The notes: generated by a model not told the origin, from the letters alone. 64,000 bases of DNA from Methylibium sp. Root1272 (GCF_001425905.1 NZ_LMDY01000017.1:124945-188944), one strand, 5' to 3'; counted from the stretch's first letter, positions 28,492 through 37,730 are shown. Translations and numbers: made by a program.

Positions 28492-29487
28492 ATGGATGCC
28501 CAAGGACTGGAAGATGCGGCCATCCTGCTGATGTCGATCGGCGAGGAGGAGGCCGCCGAGGTCTTCAAGCACCTCGCTCCGAAGGAAGTGCAGCGCCTCG
28601 GCGAGACCATCGCCAAGATGAAGAGCGTGCCGCGCGAGCGCTTCGAGCAGGTCCTCGAGCGCTTCACCGGCGACGCGGCCGACACCAGCATGCTGGTGAG
28701 CGACACCGACGAGTACGTGAAGGCCGTTCTGCGCAAGGCGCTGGGCGACGACAAGGCCAACCTGCTGATCGACCGCATCCTGCAGGGCGGTGATGTCTCC
28801 GGCATCGAGAGCCTGAAGTGGATGGACCCGAACTCGGTGGCCGAACTGCTGCGCAACGAGCACCCGCAGATCGTCGCGGCGATCCTGGTGCACCTGGAGT
28901 TCGACCAGGCGGCCGAGGTGCTGAAGGAGTTCACCGAGCGCCAGCGCAACGAGGTGATGGTGCGCGTGGCCACGCTCGACGGCATCCAGCCCAGCGCGCT
29001 GAAGGACCTGAACGAGGTGATGGGCAAGGTGCTCGCCGGCGGCGAGCGCATGAAGAAGTCGATGATGGGCGGCGTCAAGCCGGCAGCCGAGATCATCAAC
29101 ATGATGGGTTCGGCCATCGAGACCTCTGTGCTCGACTACATCCGCGAGGCCGACAGCGACCTCGCGCAGAAGATCATGGACAACATGTTCACGTTCGACG
29201 ATCTGCAGAAGATCGACGACCGCGGCATCCAGGCGCTGCTGAAGGAAGTGCAGACCGAATCGCTGGTGGTGGCGCTCAAGGGCGCGCCGCCCGAGCTGCG
29301 CGATCGCATCCTCGCGAACATGTCGACGCGTGCGGCCGAGACGCTGCGCGAGGACCTCGAATCGCGCGGTCCGGTGCGCGTCTCCGAGGTCGAGGCCGAG
29401 CAGAAGGAAATGCTGAAGATCGTGCGCCGCTTGGCCGACGAAGGCCAGATCGTGCTGGGTGGCGGTGGCGATGACCAGTTCCTTTGA
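28492..29487 (+). CDS. fliG: Flagellar motor switch protein FliG
   Basis: FliG is the rotor protein on which the stator acts; it binds FliF at its N-terminus and FliM in the middle. The 331-residue length equals that of E. coli FliG. The EHPQ motif of the middle domain is in NEHPQIVAAILVHLEFDQAA, and the MFTFDDLQKIDDRGIQALL segment of the torque-bearing domain is present. The ATG at 28492 is 8 bases after GGAGG. An in-frame ATG at 28486 is too close to it. It overlaps fliH by 17 bases. Confidence 0.96.
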   Translation: MDAQGLEDAAILLMSIGEEEAAEVFKHLAPKEVQRLGETIAKMKSVPRERFEQVLERFTGDAADTSMLVSDTDEYVKAVLRKALGDDKANLLIDRILQGGDVSGIESLKWMDPNSVAELLRNEHPQIVAAILVHLEFDQAAEVLKEFTERQRNEVMVRVATLDGIQPSALKDLNEVMGKVLAGGERMKKSMMGGVKPAAEIINMMGSAIETSVLDYIREADSDLAQKIMDNMFTFDDLQKIDDRGIQALLKEVQTESLVVALKGAPPELRDRILANMSTRAAETLREDLESRGPVRVSEVEAEQKEMLKIVRRLADEGQIVLGGGGDDQFL

Positions 29488-30277
29488 ACGCAAGCTCGGC
29501 GCCAGCCCGGCGCCGCGCGATCCCGGCAGCCGCAGCCGTGCGACCGACGGTCCGGCGGCCGATGGCTCGCCGAACGCCTATGCGCGCTTCATCCCGCGCG
29601 AGGAAGTGCGCAGCTTCGCCGCCTGGCGGCCCAGCAGCTTCGGCACCACGCCGCAGAACCCGGCGGCTCCGGCGCCCGCCGCGCCGCTGACGCCCGAGCT
29701 GGTGGCGGTGCAATTGCAGGCCGCCCGCCAGAGCGGCTACCAGGACGGCTACCGCGATGGCCTGACGGCACTCGAAGGCTTCAAGCAGAGCTACGCCCAG
29801 CAGGTGACCGGCCAGGTCACCGCCGTGGCGCAGGCCTTCCGCGGCCAGCTCCAGCAGCTCGAACAGGGCCTGGCCGCGCAGCTCGCGGACGTGGCGGTCG
29901 CGCTGGCGCGCCAGGTGCTGCGCAGCGAACTGGCGACGCGGCCCGAGCTGGTGGCAGCCGTGGCCCAGGAGGCGCTGGTCGCGACGCTGGCCTCGGCGAG
30001 GCAGGTGGCGGTGCACGTGCATCCCGAGGACCTCGCGTTGTTGAGCCTGCACGCCGGCGAGGCGCTGGCCGCGCGTGGCGCCCGGCTGGTGCCCGATCCG
30101 GCGCTGGCACGCGGCGGCTGCGTGGTCGACAGCGAGGTCGGCATCATCGACGCCAGCGTCGAGGCGCGCTGGCGCCGCGCGATGGACGGCATGGGACAGC
30201 GCGCCGCCTACGAGGTGGCGCCGTCGGCCGAAGAAGCCGCCGCCCCGGTGGCCGACGAGAACGGAGCGGGCGCATGA
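29471..30277 (+). CDS. fliH: Flagellar assembly protein FliH
   Basis: FliH binds and restrains the export ATPase FliI and tethers it to the switch. The 268-residue product has an N-terminal variable region with [20 protein letters not shown], a coiled-coil stretch with Gly-spaced helix contacts ([20 protein letters not shown]), and a C-terminal HrpE/YscL-like domain ([30 protein letters not shown]). Its start lies within the end of fliG and its stop overlaps fliI by 4 bases, so all three are coupled. Confidence 0.93.
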   Translation: MTSSFERKLGASPAPRDPGSRSRATDGPAADGSPNAYARFIPREEVRSFAAWRPSSFGTTPQNPAAPAPAAPLTPELVAVQLQAARQSGYQDGYRDGLTALEGFKQSYAQQVTGQVTAVAQAFRGQLQQLEQGLAAQLADVAVALARQVLRSELATRPELVAAVAQEALVATLASARQVAVHVHPEDLALLSLHAGEALAARGARLVPDPALARGGCVVDSEVGIIDASVEARWRRAMDGMGQRAAYEVAPSAEEAAAPVADENGAGA

Positions 30278-31737
30278 ACGCGCCGACCGAAGGCTGGCTG
30301 CCCGCCGCCACGCCGGCGACCGAGCGCCCCGCGGCGCCGCTCGCCGCGCTGCCGGCGTCCTGGCAACGCTACATGGACGATCTGAAGGCGCATGCCATCG
30401 GCCCGGTGCCGCTGGAGGCGCAGGGCACGCTGGTGCGCGTGGCCGGGCTGGTGCTCGAGGCCGCCGGCATCCGCGTGCCGGTCGGGTCGGTCTGCGAGGT
30501 GCGCATGGAAGGCCAGCCGCCGGTGCTGGCCGAGGTGGTCGGCTTCGCGGCCGACCGCGCCTACCTGATGCCCACCGGCGAGTTGCATGGCCTGGCCAGC
30601 GGCGCGCGGGTGGTGCCGCGCTCGACGCCGAGCCTGGCGCCGGTGCTCGGCGAGGCGCATCACCCGTGGCGTCGCAGCGAAGACCGCACCCGGCACCTGC
30701 CGATCGGCGACGGCCTGCTGGGCCGCGTGATCGACCCGCTGGGCATGCCGCTCGACCGGCTCGGCCCGATCAGCGCCGTGCGCAACGAACCACTGGTGCG
30801 CCGCCCGATCAACGCGATGGAGCGCGATCCGGTGCGCGAGCCCCTGGACACCGGCGTGCGCGCGATCAATGCCATGCTCACCGTCGGCCGCGGCCAGCGC
30901 ATCGGGCTGTTCGCCGGCTCCGGCGTCGGCAAGTCGGTGCTGCTGGGCATGATGGCCAAGTACACCGCGGCCGATGTCATCGTCGTCGGCCTGATCGGCG
31001 AGCGCGGTCGCGAGGTCAAGGAATTCATCGAGGACATCCTCGGCGAGGAGGGCCTGAAGCGCTCGATCGTCGTGGCGGCCCCGGCCGACTCGCCGCCGCT
31101 GACGCGCATGCAGGGGGCCGCCTACGCCACCGCGATCGCCGAACACTTCCGCGATCGCGGCCAGCACGTGCTGCTGCTGATGGACAGCCTGACCCGCTAT
31201 GCGATGGCGCAACGCGAGATCGCGCTGGCGATCGGCGAACCGCCGGCCACCAAGGGCTATCCGCCGAGCTGCTTCGCGAAGCTGCCGCAGCTCGTCGAAC
31301 GCAGCGGCAACGGCCTCAACGGCTGCGGCTCGATCACCGCCTTCTACACGGTGCTCAGCGAAGGCGACGACCAGCAGGACCCGATCGCCGATGCGGCGCG
31401 CGCCATCCTCGACGGCCACATCGTGCTGTCGCGCGACCTGGCCGAGAGCGGCCACTACCCGGCGATCGACATCGAACGCTCGGCCTCGCGCGTAATGCAC
31501 AACGTGGCCCGGCCCGAGCACCTGCAGGCGGCGCGCCGCCTGCGCCAGCTGTGGTCGCGATACCAGAAGGCGCGCGACCTGATCGCGCTGGGCGCCTACG
31601 CACCCGGCCACGACGCCGAACTCGACCTCGCGGTCAAGCAGCACGACGCGATGCGCGCGCTGCTGCAGCAGGACATGCACGACGCCTCCCGGCTGACCGA
31701 CAGCGTGCGCCAGTTGCGCCAGCTGACCGGCATCTGA
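30274..31737 (+). CDS. fliI: Flagellum-specific ATPase FliI
   Basis: FliI is the hexameric ATPase that prepares flagellar export substrates. The 487-residue protein has Walker A GSGVGKS at residues 215-221, the [20 protein letters not shown] segment with the catalytic Glu, Walker [21 protein letters not shown], and [14 protein letters not shown]. The N-terminal beta-barrel domain and the C-terminal region are complete. The start overlaps the fliH stop. Next downstream is fliJ after 42 bases. Confidence 0.97.
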   Translation: MNAPTEGWLPAATPATERPAAPLAALPASWQRYMDDLKAHAIGPVPLEAQGTLVRVAGLVLEAAGIRVPVGSVCEVRMEGQPPVLAEVVGFAADRAYLMPTGELHGLASGARVVPRSTPSLAPVLGEAHHPWRRSEDRTRHLPIGDGLLGRVIDPLGMPLDRLGPISAVRNEPLVRRPINAMERDPVREPLDTGVRAINAMLTVGRGQRIGLFAGSGVGKSVLLGMMAKYTAADVIVVGLIGERGREVKEFIEDILGEEGLKRSIVVAAPADSPPLTRMQGAAYATAIAEHFRDRGQHVLLLMDSLTRYAMAQREIALAIGEPPATKGYPPSCFAKLPQLVERSGNGLNGCGSITAFYTVLSEGDDQQDPIADAARAILDGHIVLSRDLAESGHYPAIDIERSASRVMHNVARPEHLQAARRLRQLWSRYQKARDLIALGAYAPGHDAELDLAVKQHDAMRALLQQDMHDASRLTDSVRQLRQLTGI

Positions 31738-31779
31738 TTACCGAGCGACCCGACCGACCGTTCTCCCCGGAAAGAATCC

Positions 31780-32256
31780 ATGAGCGCCCTCCAGCCCCTG
31801 AACACCCTGCTCGAACAGACCACGGTCGCGCGCGATGCCGCGCTGGGCGTCCACCGCAATGCGCTGAACGCCGTGGCGGCGGCCCAGGCCCAGGCCACGC
31901 AGCTGGCCGAGTACCGTCAGGAGTACGCGCAACGCTTCGGCACGCAGTTCCAGCGCGCCGGCGCGATCGAGCTGCTGCAGTGCTACCAGGGCTTCATGGT
32001 CCGGCTGGACGAGGCGGTGTCACAGCAGCAGCGGCTGCTCGCGCAGGCCGTCGAGCGCGGCGACACGGCCAAGGCCGCTCTGCTGAACGCCGAACTGCGT
32101 GTGGCTTCGGTGCGCAAGCTGATCGAGCGGCGCATCGCCGAGGCCGTGCGCACCCAGGACCGCAGCGACCAGAAGGCGACCGACGAGCTGGCCTCGCGCG
32201 CCGCGTGGCTGCGGCTGGCGGGCACCGCCCCCGGCGCCACGCTGGGCGCCGTCTGA
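31780..32256 (+). CDS. fliJ: Flagellar export protein FliJ
   Basis: FliJ is a coiled-coil stalk-like subunit of the export ATPase complex that helps activate the export gate. The 158-residue product is nearly all helical, with charged and Gln/Ala-rich heptads (AVAAAQAQATQLAEYRQEYA, LIERRIAEAVRTQDRSDQKA) and no other motif. The family has weak sequence conservation, so the call leans on its place between fliI and fliK, its size and its coiled-coil character. Confidence 0.88.
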   Translation: MSALQPLNTLLEQTTVARDAALGVHRNALNAVAAAQAQATQLAEYRQEYAQRFGTQFQRAGAIELLQCYQGFMVRLDEAVSQQQRLLAQAVERGDTAKAALLNAELRVASVRKLIERRIAEAVRTQDRSDQKATDELASRAAWLRLAGTAPGATLGAV

Positions 32257-32287
32257 TCGCGCACACGCGCCGCAGCACCTTCCCGAC

Positions 32288-33766
32288 ATGAGCATGAACC
32301 TGTCCGTCCAGCAACGCGCCGCCACCGGCCCTGCGACCCCGTTCGGCGCCGAATCGGGGGCCGACCGCAGCAGCAACGCGACCTCACCGTTCGCCGGCCT
32401 GCTCGGGGAGCAGCAGCGTCTCGCCGCGAGCCATGGGCAGAACGGCAACAACGCCTTCGCCGCGCCTCCGGCCCCCGCTCCTTCGAAGGCGAACCCGCCC
32501 GCGCCTCGCGCCGAGGCCGCACGCCGGCCGGAGCCACGGGGCCGCGCCGCCGCCGACGAGGCGAAGCCGATCGAGAAGGACACGTCCGCCGCAAAGCGCG
32601 CGGCGGCCAAGGACGGCGTGGCGCCGCCCGCGTCCAAGGCTCCGGGCAAGCCCGCCGACGATGCGCCGGACGCGGTGACGACCGCCGTTGAGGCCGAAGT
32701 CACCGTGACCGATCCGACCACGGAGATGGCCAAAGATGAGCCCGTCGCCGGCGCGGCCGACGCAGCGGTCACCGCACAGGCGCCAGCGGCCCCTGATCCG
32801 AAGGCGATGCTCGACTGGCTGGCCCGCTGGGGCGCCGCACCGCCACCGCGTGAAACGGGCAGCTCGACGTCCTTGCCGACCGATGCCGAAGCTGCGACCG
32901 AGACTGTGAAAACGACCGGCGCGAGCCGCGTCACGGTCGATCCGCGCGAATCCGCCACGGGCGGCGCGGGCGCAGCCGGCGCCGCCCGCCAGCGCGCTGG
33001 CACCGACCCATCCACCGCCGTCGCGGGAGAGTCGGCTGCCAGCACTGCCGAGCCCGCCGTCACGCGGGCGCTGCACACCGCACATGCCGAAGCACAGGCC
33101 GAAGCGCGTGCCAGCGCGAAGGCCGTGGCGGCCGACGCGCTTCTGCAACCGGCCAATGGCGACCCGGCCCTCGCCGCGTCGCGGGAGCCTTTGCCGGCGG
33201 CGCCGATGGCAGCCGAACTCCGCCGCGGCGCAGAGGCATCCGACCGGGGGCGCGTCGGCGAACTGCTGCCGACATCGCCCCTCGGCGGCCTGGCGTCGCC
33301 GGCCGCAACCACTTCGAGCCTGCCCGGCGGTTCACTGCCTCTGAGCGTGGCGACACCGGTGAATTCGCCCGATTTTTCGCAGGCTCTGGCCACCCAGCTC
33401 ACGACGCTGGCGCGTGACGGCGTTCACGAAGCGGAGCTGCAACTCAATCCGGCCGACATGGGACCGATCGCGGTGCAGATCGTGATCGACGGCGCCCAGG
33501 CGCAGATCGATTTCACCGCCTCCAACGCCGGCACGCGCCAGGCGCTGGAGACCAGCCTGCCGGCGTTGGCGGCGGCCCTGAACGGTGCGGGCCTGACCCT
33601 CAGCGGCGGCGGGGTGTTCGAGCAGCGCTCCGGAGGTCGCGAGGGTGCGGCCGACGGCGAGCGCCGTGCCGGCGGACGGAGCGAAACGATCGCCATCGGC
33701 GCTGCCGACGGCGCGGCGAGCGCGAGCCCGCGAGCGGCCCGCGGCCTGCTCGACCTCTACGCCTAG
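32288..33766 (+). CDS. fliK: Flagellar hook-length control protein FliK
   Basis: FliK measures hook length and switches export specificity. The 492-residue protein has a long Ala/Pro/Thr-rich, presumably disordered ruler region (about residues 1-355). The conserved C-terminal domain then begins near LATQLTTLARDGVHEAELQL and includes NPADMGPIAVQIVIDGAQAQ and RQALETSLPALAAALNGAGL. The ruler part is compositionally biased, which explains poor conservation. It closes the fliFGHIJK run; fliL follows after a 160-base gap. Confidence 0.93.
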   Translation: MSMNLSVQQRAATGPATPFGAESGADRSSNATSPFAGLLGEQQRLAASHGQNGNNAFAAPPAPAPSKANPPAPRAEAARRPEPRGRAAADEAKPIEKDTSAAKRAAAKDGVAPPASKAPGKPADDAPDAVTTAVEAEVTVTDPTTEMAKDEPVAGAADAAVTAQAPAAPDPKAMLDWLARWGAAPPPRETGSSTSLPTDAEAATETVKTTGASRVTVDPRESATGGAGAAGAARQRAGTDPSTAVAGESAASTAEPAVTRALHTAHAEAQAEARASAKAVAADALLQPANGDPALAASREPLPAAPMAAELRRGAEASDRGRVGELLPTSPLGGLASPAATTSSLPGGSLPLSVATPVNSPDFSQALATQLTTLARDGVHEAELQLNPADMGPIAVQIVIDGAQAQIDFTASNAGTRQALETSLPALAAALNGAGLTLSGGGVFEQRSGGREGAADGERRAGGRSETIAIGAADGAASASPRAARGLLDLYA

Positions 33767-33815
33767 TCCGGCCGGCGCCTGCTGCGCCGCTGGTTGGCGG
33801 CACCGGTAAGCGCCT

Positions 33816-33848
33816 GTTTCGCCCCCCTTATCGCGGCTTCGCCGCGTG
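33816..33848. repeat. Possible truncated relative of the palindromic repeat
   Basis: In the 160-base fliK-fliL gap a C-run is followed by a GCGGC-TTC-GCCGC hairpin. This is the same order of elements as the first 27 bases of the repeat at 34560, but the rest of the unit is missing. It may be a remnant or chance in a GC-rich genome. A weak AT patch after it (AATAATCC near 33860) could be part of a fliL promoter. Confidence 0.3.
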
Positions 33849-33926
33849 GGCCGGCTCGAATAATCCTTTCCATACCCTGCGTGCGGTGGCGTCTGCTCCG
33901 TGCGCGTTCATGGCAAGGAGTTCCCG

Positions 33927-34556
33927 ATGTCTGCAGCCGCGGCCGATGCCGTCGAAGTGCCGAAGAAGGCCAAGAAAGGCCTGCCGAAGAAGCTCGTCAT
34001 GATCCTGGCGGTCGTCGTGCTGCTCGTGGCGGCCGGTGGTGGCGCCGCGGTCTACCTTTTGAAGAAGAGGGCCGCCGAGGCCGCCGCTGCCGCCGAGGAA
34101 GGCGACGATGCCGAGGACGTGGCGCACGACACCGGCAAGAAGGACCACAAGGCACCGCCCAACTTCCTGCCGCTCGAGGCCTTCGTCGTGAACCTGGCCG
34201 ATCGCGACCAGGAGCGCTTCGCGCAGATCGGCGTCACCCTGCAGGTCGACGATCCCAAGGTGGCCGAGGAACTCAAGCTCTACATGCCGGCCATCCGCAA
34301 CGGCGTGCTGATGATCCTGTCGCACAAGACCTCGGCCGAACTGCTCGAACGTGCCGGCAAGGAAAAGCTGGCGACCGAGATCATGCGCGAGTCGGTCCGG
34401 CCGCTGGGCATCGAGATCGAGGTCGACGATGCGCCGGTGCACGACGAGGCGACCGCCGACGCCGAAGAGAAGCCCGCGAAGAAGAAGCGCAAGAAGGCCC
34501 CGGCCGTGCACAACCCGGTCGAGCACGTGCACTTCTCCAGCTTCATCATCCAATGA
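33927..34556 (+). CDS. fliL: Flagellar basal body-associated protein FliL
   Basis: FliL surrounds and supports the stator near the motor. The 209-residue protein has one membrane segment (residues about 23-45; LVMILAVVVLLVAAGGGAAV) after a basic start, then an acidic linker. The periplasmic FliL domain follows (FLPLEAFVVNLADRDQERFA, IGVTLQVDDPKVAEELKLYM, LSHKTSAELLERAGKEKLAT). The family end VHFSSFIIQ is preceded here by an unusual Lys-rich insertion (EKPAKKKRKKAPAVHNPV). The ATG at 33927 has AAGGAG; a GTG at 33900 was not preferred. Confidence 0.95.
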   Translation: MSAAAADAVEVPKKAKKGLPKKLVMILAVVVLLVAAGGGAAVYLLKKRAAEAAAAAEEGDDAEDVAHDTGKKDHKAPPNFLPLEAFVVNLADRDQERFAQIGVTLQVDDPKVAEELKLYMPAIRNGVLMILSHKTSAELLERAGKEKLATEIMRESVRPLGIEIEVDDAPVHDEATADAEEKPAKKKRKKAPAVHNPVEHVHFSSFIIQ

Positions 34557-34559
34557 CGC

Positions 34560-34644
34560 ACCCCCCCGTTGCGGCTTCGCCGCTCCCCCCCGGGGGGGCG
34601 ACGCTGGCGGACCGGCCAAGCCGGATCCGCGGCGTCCGCTTGCG
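34560..34644 (+). repeat. GC-rich palindromic repeat, copy 1 (fliL-fliM gap)
   Basis: This 85-base unit matches 36541-36623 at about 90 percent (seven mismatches and a two-base difference in a C-run). It contains three nested symmetries: GCGGC-TTC-GCCGC, a C7/G7 palindrome, and GGACCGGC...GCCGGATCC. Two of the mismatches fall at paired positions of the central palindrome and keep the pairing (C-G in this copy, T-A in the other). Such covariation supports a selected hairpin. Confidence 0.8.
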
Positions 34645-34694
34645 TGGCGCCGCGCCTGCGGGCCGCGCGCCGGGCCGCTCCCAAGCCGGCCCGC

Positions 34695-34728
34695 GTCCCC
34701 TCGGGGGACCGACCGACGTACTCGTCGG
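34695..34728 (+). other. Two further hairpins just upstream of fliM
   Basis: GTCCCC-TCG-GGGGAC (34695-34709) and CCGACG-TACT-CGTCGG (34713-34728) are perfect 6-bp stems between the repeat and the fliM Shine-Dalgarno. No T-run follows, so they are unlikely to terminate transcription. They could slow ribosomes or nucleases between fliL and fliM. Confidence 0.5.
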
Positions 34729-34740
34729 ACGAGGGGCACC

Positions 34741-35742
34741 ATGAATCAGCAGATCCTGTCGCAGGACGAGGTCGATGCGCTGTTGCAGGGCATCACCGGC
34801 GAGAGCCAGAAGCTCGAGACCGAGGAGGTCGAGCAGGGTGGCGTGCGCGACTACAACCTGGCGAGCCAGGAGCGCATCGTGCGTGGGCGCATGCCCACGA
34901 TGGAGATCATCAACGAGCGCTTCTCCCGCAACATCCGCATCGGCCTGTTCAACTTCATCCGGCGCACGCCGGAGGTGGCGGTCGGCACGATCAAGGTCCA
35001 GAAGTACAGCGCCTTCCTGCGCGAGATCGTGGTGCCGACCAACTTCAACATCATGTCGGTGCGGCCGCTGCGCGGCAGCGGGCTGATCGTCTGCGATCCG
35101 ACGCTGGTGTTCGCGGTGATCGACGCGCTGTTCGGCGGAGCCGGCAAGTTCCACACGCGCATCGAGGGGCGTGATTTCTCTCCCACCGAGCTGCGCGTGA
35201 TCTCGCGCCTGGTCGAGGTGATCTCATCCGAGTACAAGAAGGCCTGGGCCGGCGTCTACCCGGTCGAGCTGGAGTACCAGCGCTCGGAGATGCAGCCGCA
35301 GTTCGCGACCATCGCCGCGCCGAGCGAGATCGTCGTGACCACTTCGTTCACCGTCGAGATCGGCGACACCAGCGGCACCATTCATTTCTGCATTCCGTAC
35401 GCCACGCTGGAGCCGATCCGCGACACGCTGTACTCCACCGTGCAGGGCGACGCCAACGAACCCGACCGCCGCTGGGTCAAGCTGCTGACACAGCAGATCC
35501 AGGCCGCCGAGGTCGACCTGGTGGCCGAGCTGGCGCAGGCGCCGGCCACGGTCGAGCAGCTGCTCGCGCTGAAACCGGGTGATTTCATCGAGCTCGACCT
35601 GGACCAGGTGGTGCAGGCCAAGGTGGACGGCGTGCCCGTGTTCGACTGCCACTACGGCACGAGCAACGGCAAGTACGCCATCAAGATCGATCAACTGCTG
35701 ACGAACCAGGGCCCGTCCTGGCTGGGAGAACACCATGGCTGA
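34741..35742 (+). CDS. fliM: Flagellar motor switch protein FliM
   Basis: FliM binds phosphorylated CheY at its N-terminus and sets the direction of rotation. The 333-residue product starts MNQQILSQDEVDALLQGITG, the CheY-binding peptide. It then has the middle CheC-like domain (ERFSRNIRIGLFNFIRRTPE, DPTLVFAVIDALFGGAGKF) and the C-terminal SpoA domain (LKPGDFIELDLDQVVQAKVD). The 184-base spacer before it holds the palindromic repeat and two hairpins. It overlaps fliN by 8 bases. Confidence 0.97.
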   Translation: MNQQILSQDEVDALLQGITGESQKLETEEVEQGGVRDYNLASQERIVRGRMPTMEIINERFSRNIRIGLFNFIRRTPEVAVGTIKVQKYSAFLREIVVPTNFNIMSVRPLRGSGLIVCDPTLVFAVIDALFGGAGKFHTRIEGRDFSPTELRVISRLVEVISSEYKKAWAGVYPVELEYQRSEMQPQFATIAAPSEIVVTTSFTVEIGDTSGTIHFCIPYATLEPIRDTLYSTVQGDANEPDRRWVKLLTQQIQAAEVDLVAELAQAPATVEQLLALKPGDFIELDLDQVVQAKVDGVPVFDCHYGTSNGKYAIKIDQLLTNQGPSWLGEHHG

Positions 35743-36163
35743 CGCCGCACCGAACGACGAACAAGACGCGATGGCCGCCGAATGGGCGGCCGCGCTCGAG
35801 CAGCAGTCGCCCGGCCACGAGGTCGTCACGGCGGCCGAGCAGGTGGCGCCGGCGTCGTTCGCCAACTTCGCGCCGACCCCCGGCGGCGGTGCGGGCAACG
35901 ACATCAACATGATCCTGGACATCCCGGTGCAGCTCACCGTGGAGCTGGGCCGCACCCGCATTCCGATCAAGCACATCCTGCAACTGGCGCAGGGCTCGGT
36001 GGTCGAGCTCGACGCGCTGGCCGGCGAGCCGATGGACGTGCTGGTCAACGGCTACCTGATCGCCCAGGGCGAGGTGGTGGTGGTGAACGACAAGTTCGGC
36101 ATCCGCCTCACCGATATCGTGACGCCCAGCGAGCGCATGCGCCGCCTGAGCCGCGGCGGCTGA
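35735..36163 (+). CDS. fliN: Flagellar motor switch protein FliN
   Basis: FliN forms the lower C-ring with FliM and takes part in switching and export. The 142-residue protein has a non-conserved N-terminal half and then the SpoA domain: NMILDIPVQLTVELGRTRIP, LQLAQGSVVELDALAGEPMD and DKFGIRLTDIVTPSERMRRL. The ATG at 35735 lies within the end of fliM with a GGGAGA Shine-Dalgarno. Confidence 0.96.
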   Translation: MADAAPNDEQDAMAAEWAAALEQQSPGHEVVTAAEQVAPASFANFAPTPGGGAGNDINMILDIPVQLTVELGRTRIPIKHILQLAQGSVVELDALAGEPMDVLVNGYLIAQGEVVVVNDKFGIRLTDIVTPSERMRRLSRGG

Positions 36164-36190
36164 TCGCGCAGTCCGGAAGCACGAGACATC

Positions 36191-36535
36191 ATGTCCGGTT
36201 CCCTGGGCTTCGGCCTGTTGTGGTTCGTCGTCATCGTGGCGGCCATCCCGCTGGCGCTGTGGCTGCTCAAGCGCACGCCCTACGGCGCGGCGATGAGCAA
36301 CGCGAACGCGCTGACGCGCACTGTCGGCAGCATGGCGCTCGGGCCGCACCAGCGCATCGTGACCGTCGAGGTCGGACAGGGCGAGGAACGCCGCTGGCTG
36401 GTGCTGGGCGTCACGCCGCAGTCCATCACCGCGCTGCACACCTTGTCGCCGCAGGCTGACATGGCCGCGAATGCTGCTGCCCCCGAGGCGCCGTTCGCCG
36501 CTTTGCTGAAGAAGGTTCGCGATGCGAGGAAATGA
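36191..36535 (+). CDS. fliO: Flagellar biosynthetic protein FliO
   Basis: FliO helps assemble the FliP5 core of the export gate. The 114-residue protein has one N-terminal membrane segment ([19 protein letters not shown]). A small cytoplasmic domain follows with [20 protein letters not shown] and [19 protein letters not shown], the pattern of the FliO/MopB family. It follows fliN by 27 bases. The ATG at 36522 within its last codons is the likely start of fliP. Confidence 0.9.
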   Translation: MSGSLGFGLLWFVVIVAAIPLALWLLKRTPYGAAMSNANALTRTVGSMALGPHQRIVTVEVGQGEERRWLVLGVTPQSITALHTLSPQADMAANAAAPEAPFAALLKKVRDARK

Positions 36536-37409
36536 CGGCCACCCCCGTTGCGGCGTCGCCGCTCCCCCTCGAGGGGGCGACGCTGGCGGACCGGCGGAGC
36601 CGGATCCGCGGCGTCTGCTCGCGGGCATCGGTGCGGCTTCTTTCTTGACGCGCCACAAGCGCGCCGTACTGATCGCCGCCGTATCGGTGTTGTCGGCGCT
36701 TCCTGCAGCGGCTTTAGCGCAGGCGGCCGGCGGCAACGCGAACTTGCCCTTGATCATCGGCCAGGGCGCCGGCGGCACCAGCTACTCGGTGCCGGTGCAG
36801 ACGCTGCTGTTCTTCACCGCGCTCAGCTTCCTGCCAGCCGTGCTGCTGATGATGACGGGCTTCACCCGCATCGTCATCGTGCTGAGCCTGCTGCGCCAGG
36901 CGCTGGGCACGCAGTCGGTGCCGCCCAACCAGGTGCTGATCGGCCTGTCGCTGTTCCTCACCCTGTTCGTCATGGGCCCGACGATCGACAAGGTCTACAG
37001 CGACGCCTACAAGCCCTTCGCGGCCAACCAGATCGCCTTCGACGAGGCACTGGCCCGCGGCGAGGCGCCGATGCGTTCCTTCATGCTCAAGCAGACGCGC
37101 CAGAGCGACCTGATGCTGTTCGCCCGGCTCGCCAAGCTCGACCCCGCGGTGAAGGGCGAGGACGCGCCGTTCCGCGTGCTGGTGCCGGCCTTCGTGACCA
37201 GCGAGCTCAAGAGCGCGTTCCAGATCGGCTTCCTGATCTTCATTCCCTTCCTGATCATCGACATGATCGTCGCCAGCGTGCTGATGAGCCTGGGCATGAT
37301 GATGCTCAGCCCTGTGCTGGTGGCGCTGCCCTTCAAGCTGATGCTGTTCGTTCTGGCCGACGGCTGGAACCTGTTGCTCGGCTCGCTCGCCGCCTCCTTT
37401 GCCACCTGA
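36522..37409 (+). CDS. fliP: Flagellar export gate protein FliP (with unusual N-terminal extension)
   Basis: FliP forms the core pore of the flagellar export gate. From about residue 42 on the protein is canonical: a signal-like segment ([20 protein letters not shown]), then [39 protein letters not shown] and the C-terminal membrane segments. The ATG at 36522 has an AAGAAGG Shine-Dalgarno inside fliO and gives 295 residues. Its first 41 residues translate the palindromic repeat. A TTG at 36645 would give 254 residues, near the E. coli length, and begin right at the signal, but has no clear Shine-Dalgarno. Either start is possible. Confidence 0.93.
   Translation: MRGNDGHPRCGVAAPPRGGDAGGPAEPDPRRLLAGIGAASFLTRHKRAVLIAAVSVLSALPAAALAQAAGGNANLPLIIGQGAGGTSYSVPVQTLLFFTALSFLPAVLLMMTGFTRIVIVLSLLRQALGTQSVPPNQVLIGLSLFLTLFVMGPTIDKVYSDAYKPFAANQIAFDEALARGEAPMRSFMLKQTRQSDLMLFARLAKLDPAVKGEDAPFRVLVPAFVTSELKSAFQIGFLIFIPFLIIDMIVASVLMSLGMMMLSPVLVALPFKLMLFVLADGWNLLLGSLAASFAT
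36541..36623 (+). repeat. GC-rich palindromic repeat, copy 2 (in the fliP 5' end)
   Basis: This 83-base unit is about 90 percent identical to 34560-34644 in the same orientation. Its central palindrome reads CCCCCTCGAGGGGG where the other copy has seven C then seven G, a paired change. It begins six bases after the fliO stop codon and is open in the fliP frame. If translation starts at 36522 it is read as a Gly/Pro/Arg-rich peptide ([20 protein letters not shown]). Confidence 0.8.
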
Positions 37410-37418
37410 TCGCCCGCC

Positions 37419-37688
37419 ATGGATTCCCAACAAGTCTTCACCTTCGGCCAGCAGGGCCTGGTCCTGCTGCTGATGGTCAGTGCGCCGATGCTGCTGACCA
37501 TCCTGGTGGTCGGCCTGCTGATCAGCATCTTCCAGGCGGCCACGCAGATCAACGAATCGACGCTGAGCTTCGTGCCCAAGCTGATCGCCGCGGTCGCGGT
37601 CCTCGCGATCGCCGGGCCCTGGATGCTCACCACGATCGTCGAGTACCTGCAGCGCACGCTGCAGGCGATCCCGACTGTCGTCGGCTAG
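37419..37688 (+). CDS. fliQ: Flagellar export gate protein FliQ
   Basis: FliQ contributes four subunits of paired helices to the export gate. The 89-residue length is standard. It has two membrane segments, with LVLLLMVSAPMLLTILVVGL and the conserved loop FQAATQINESTLSFVPK between them, then AVAVLAIAGPWMLTTIVEY. It starts 9 bases after the fliP stop. Confidence 0.96.
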   Translation: MDSQQVFTFGQQGLVLLLMVSAPMLLTILVVGLLISIFQAATQINESTLSFVPKLIAAVAVLAIAGPWMLTTIVEYLQRTLQAIPTVVG

Positions 37689-37730
37689 CCGCCTCAGCGG
37701 CCGGCGGATGCCGCCCCCGACGAACCGACC

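Noticed and set aside
26214-29117. A very long minus-strand open frame (967 codons) across fliE, fliF and part of fliG
   Set aside because: Only its last 110 codons are the real fliE. The rest is antisense to fliF and fliG, low in complexity, and explained by codon bias in GC-rich DNA.
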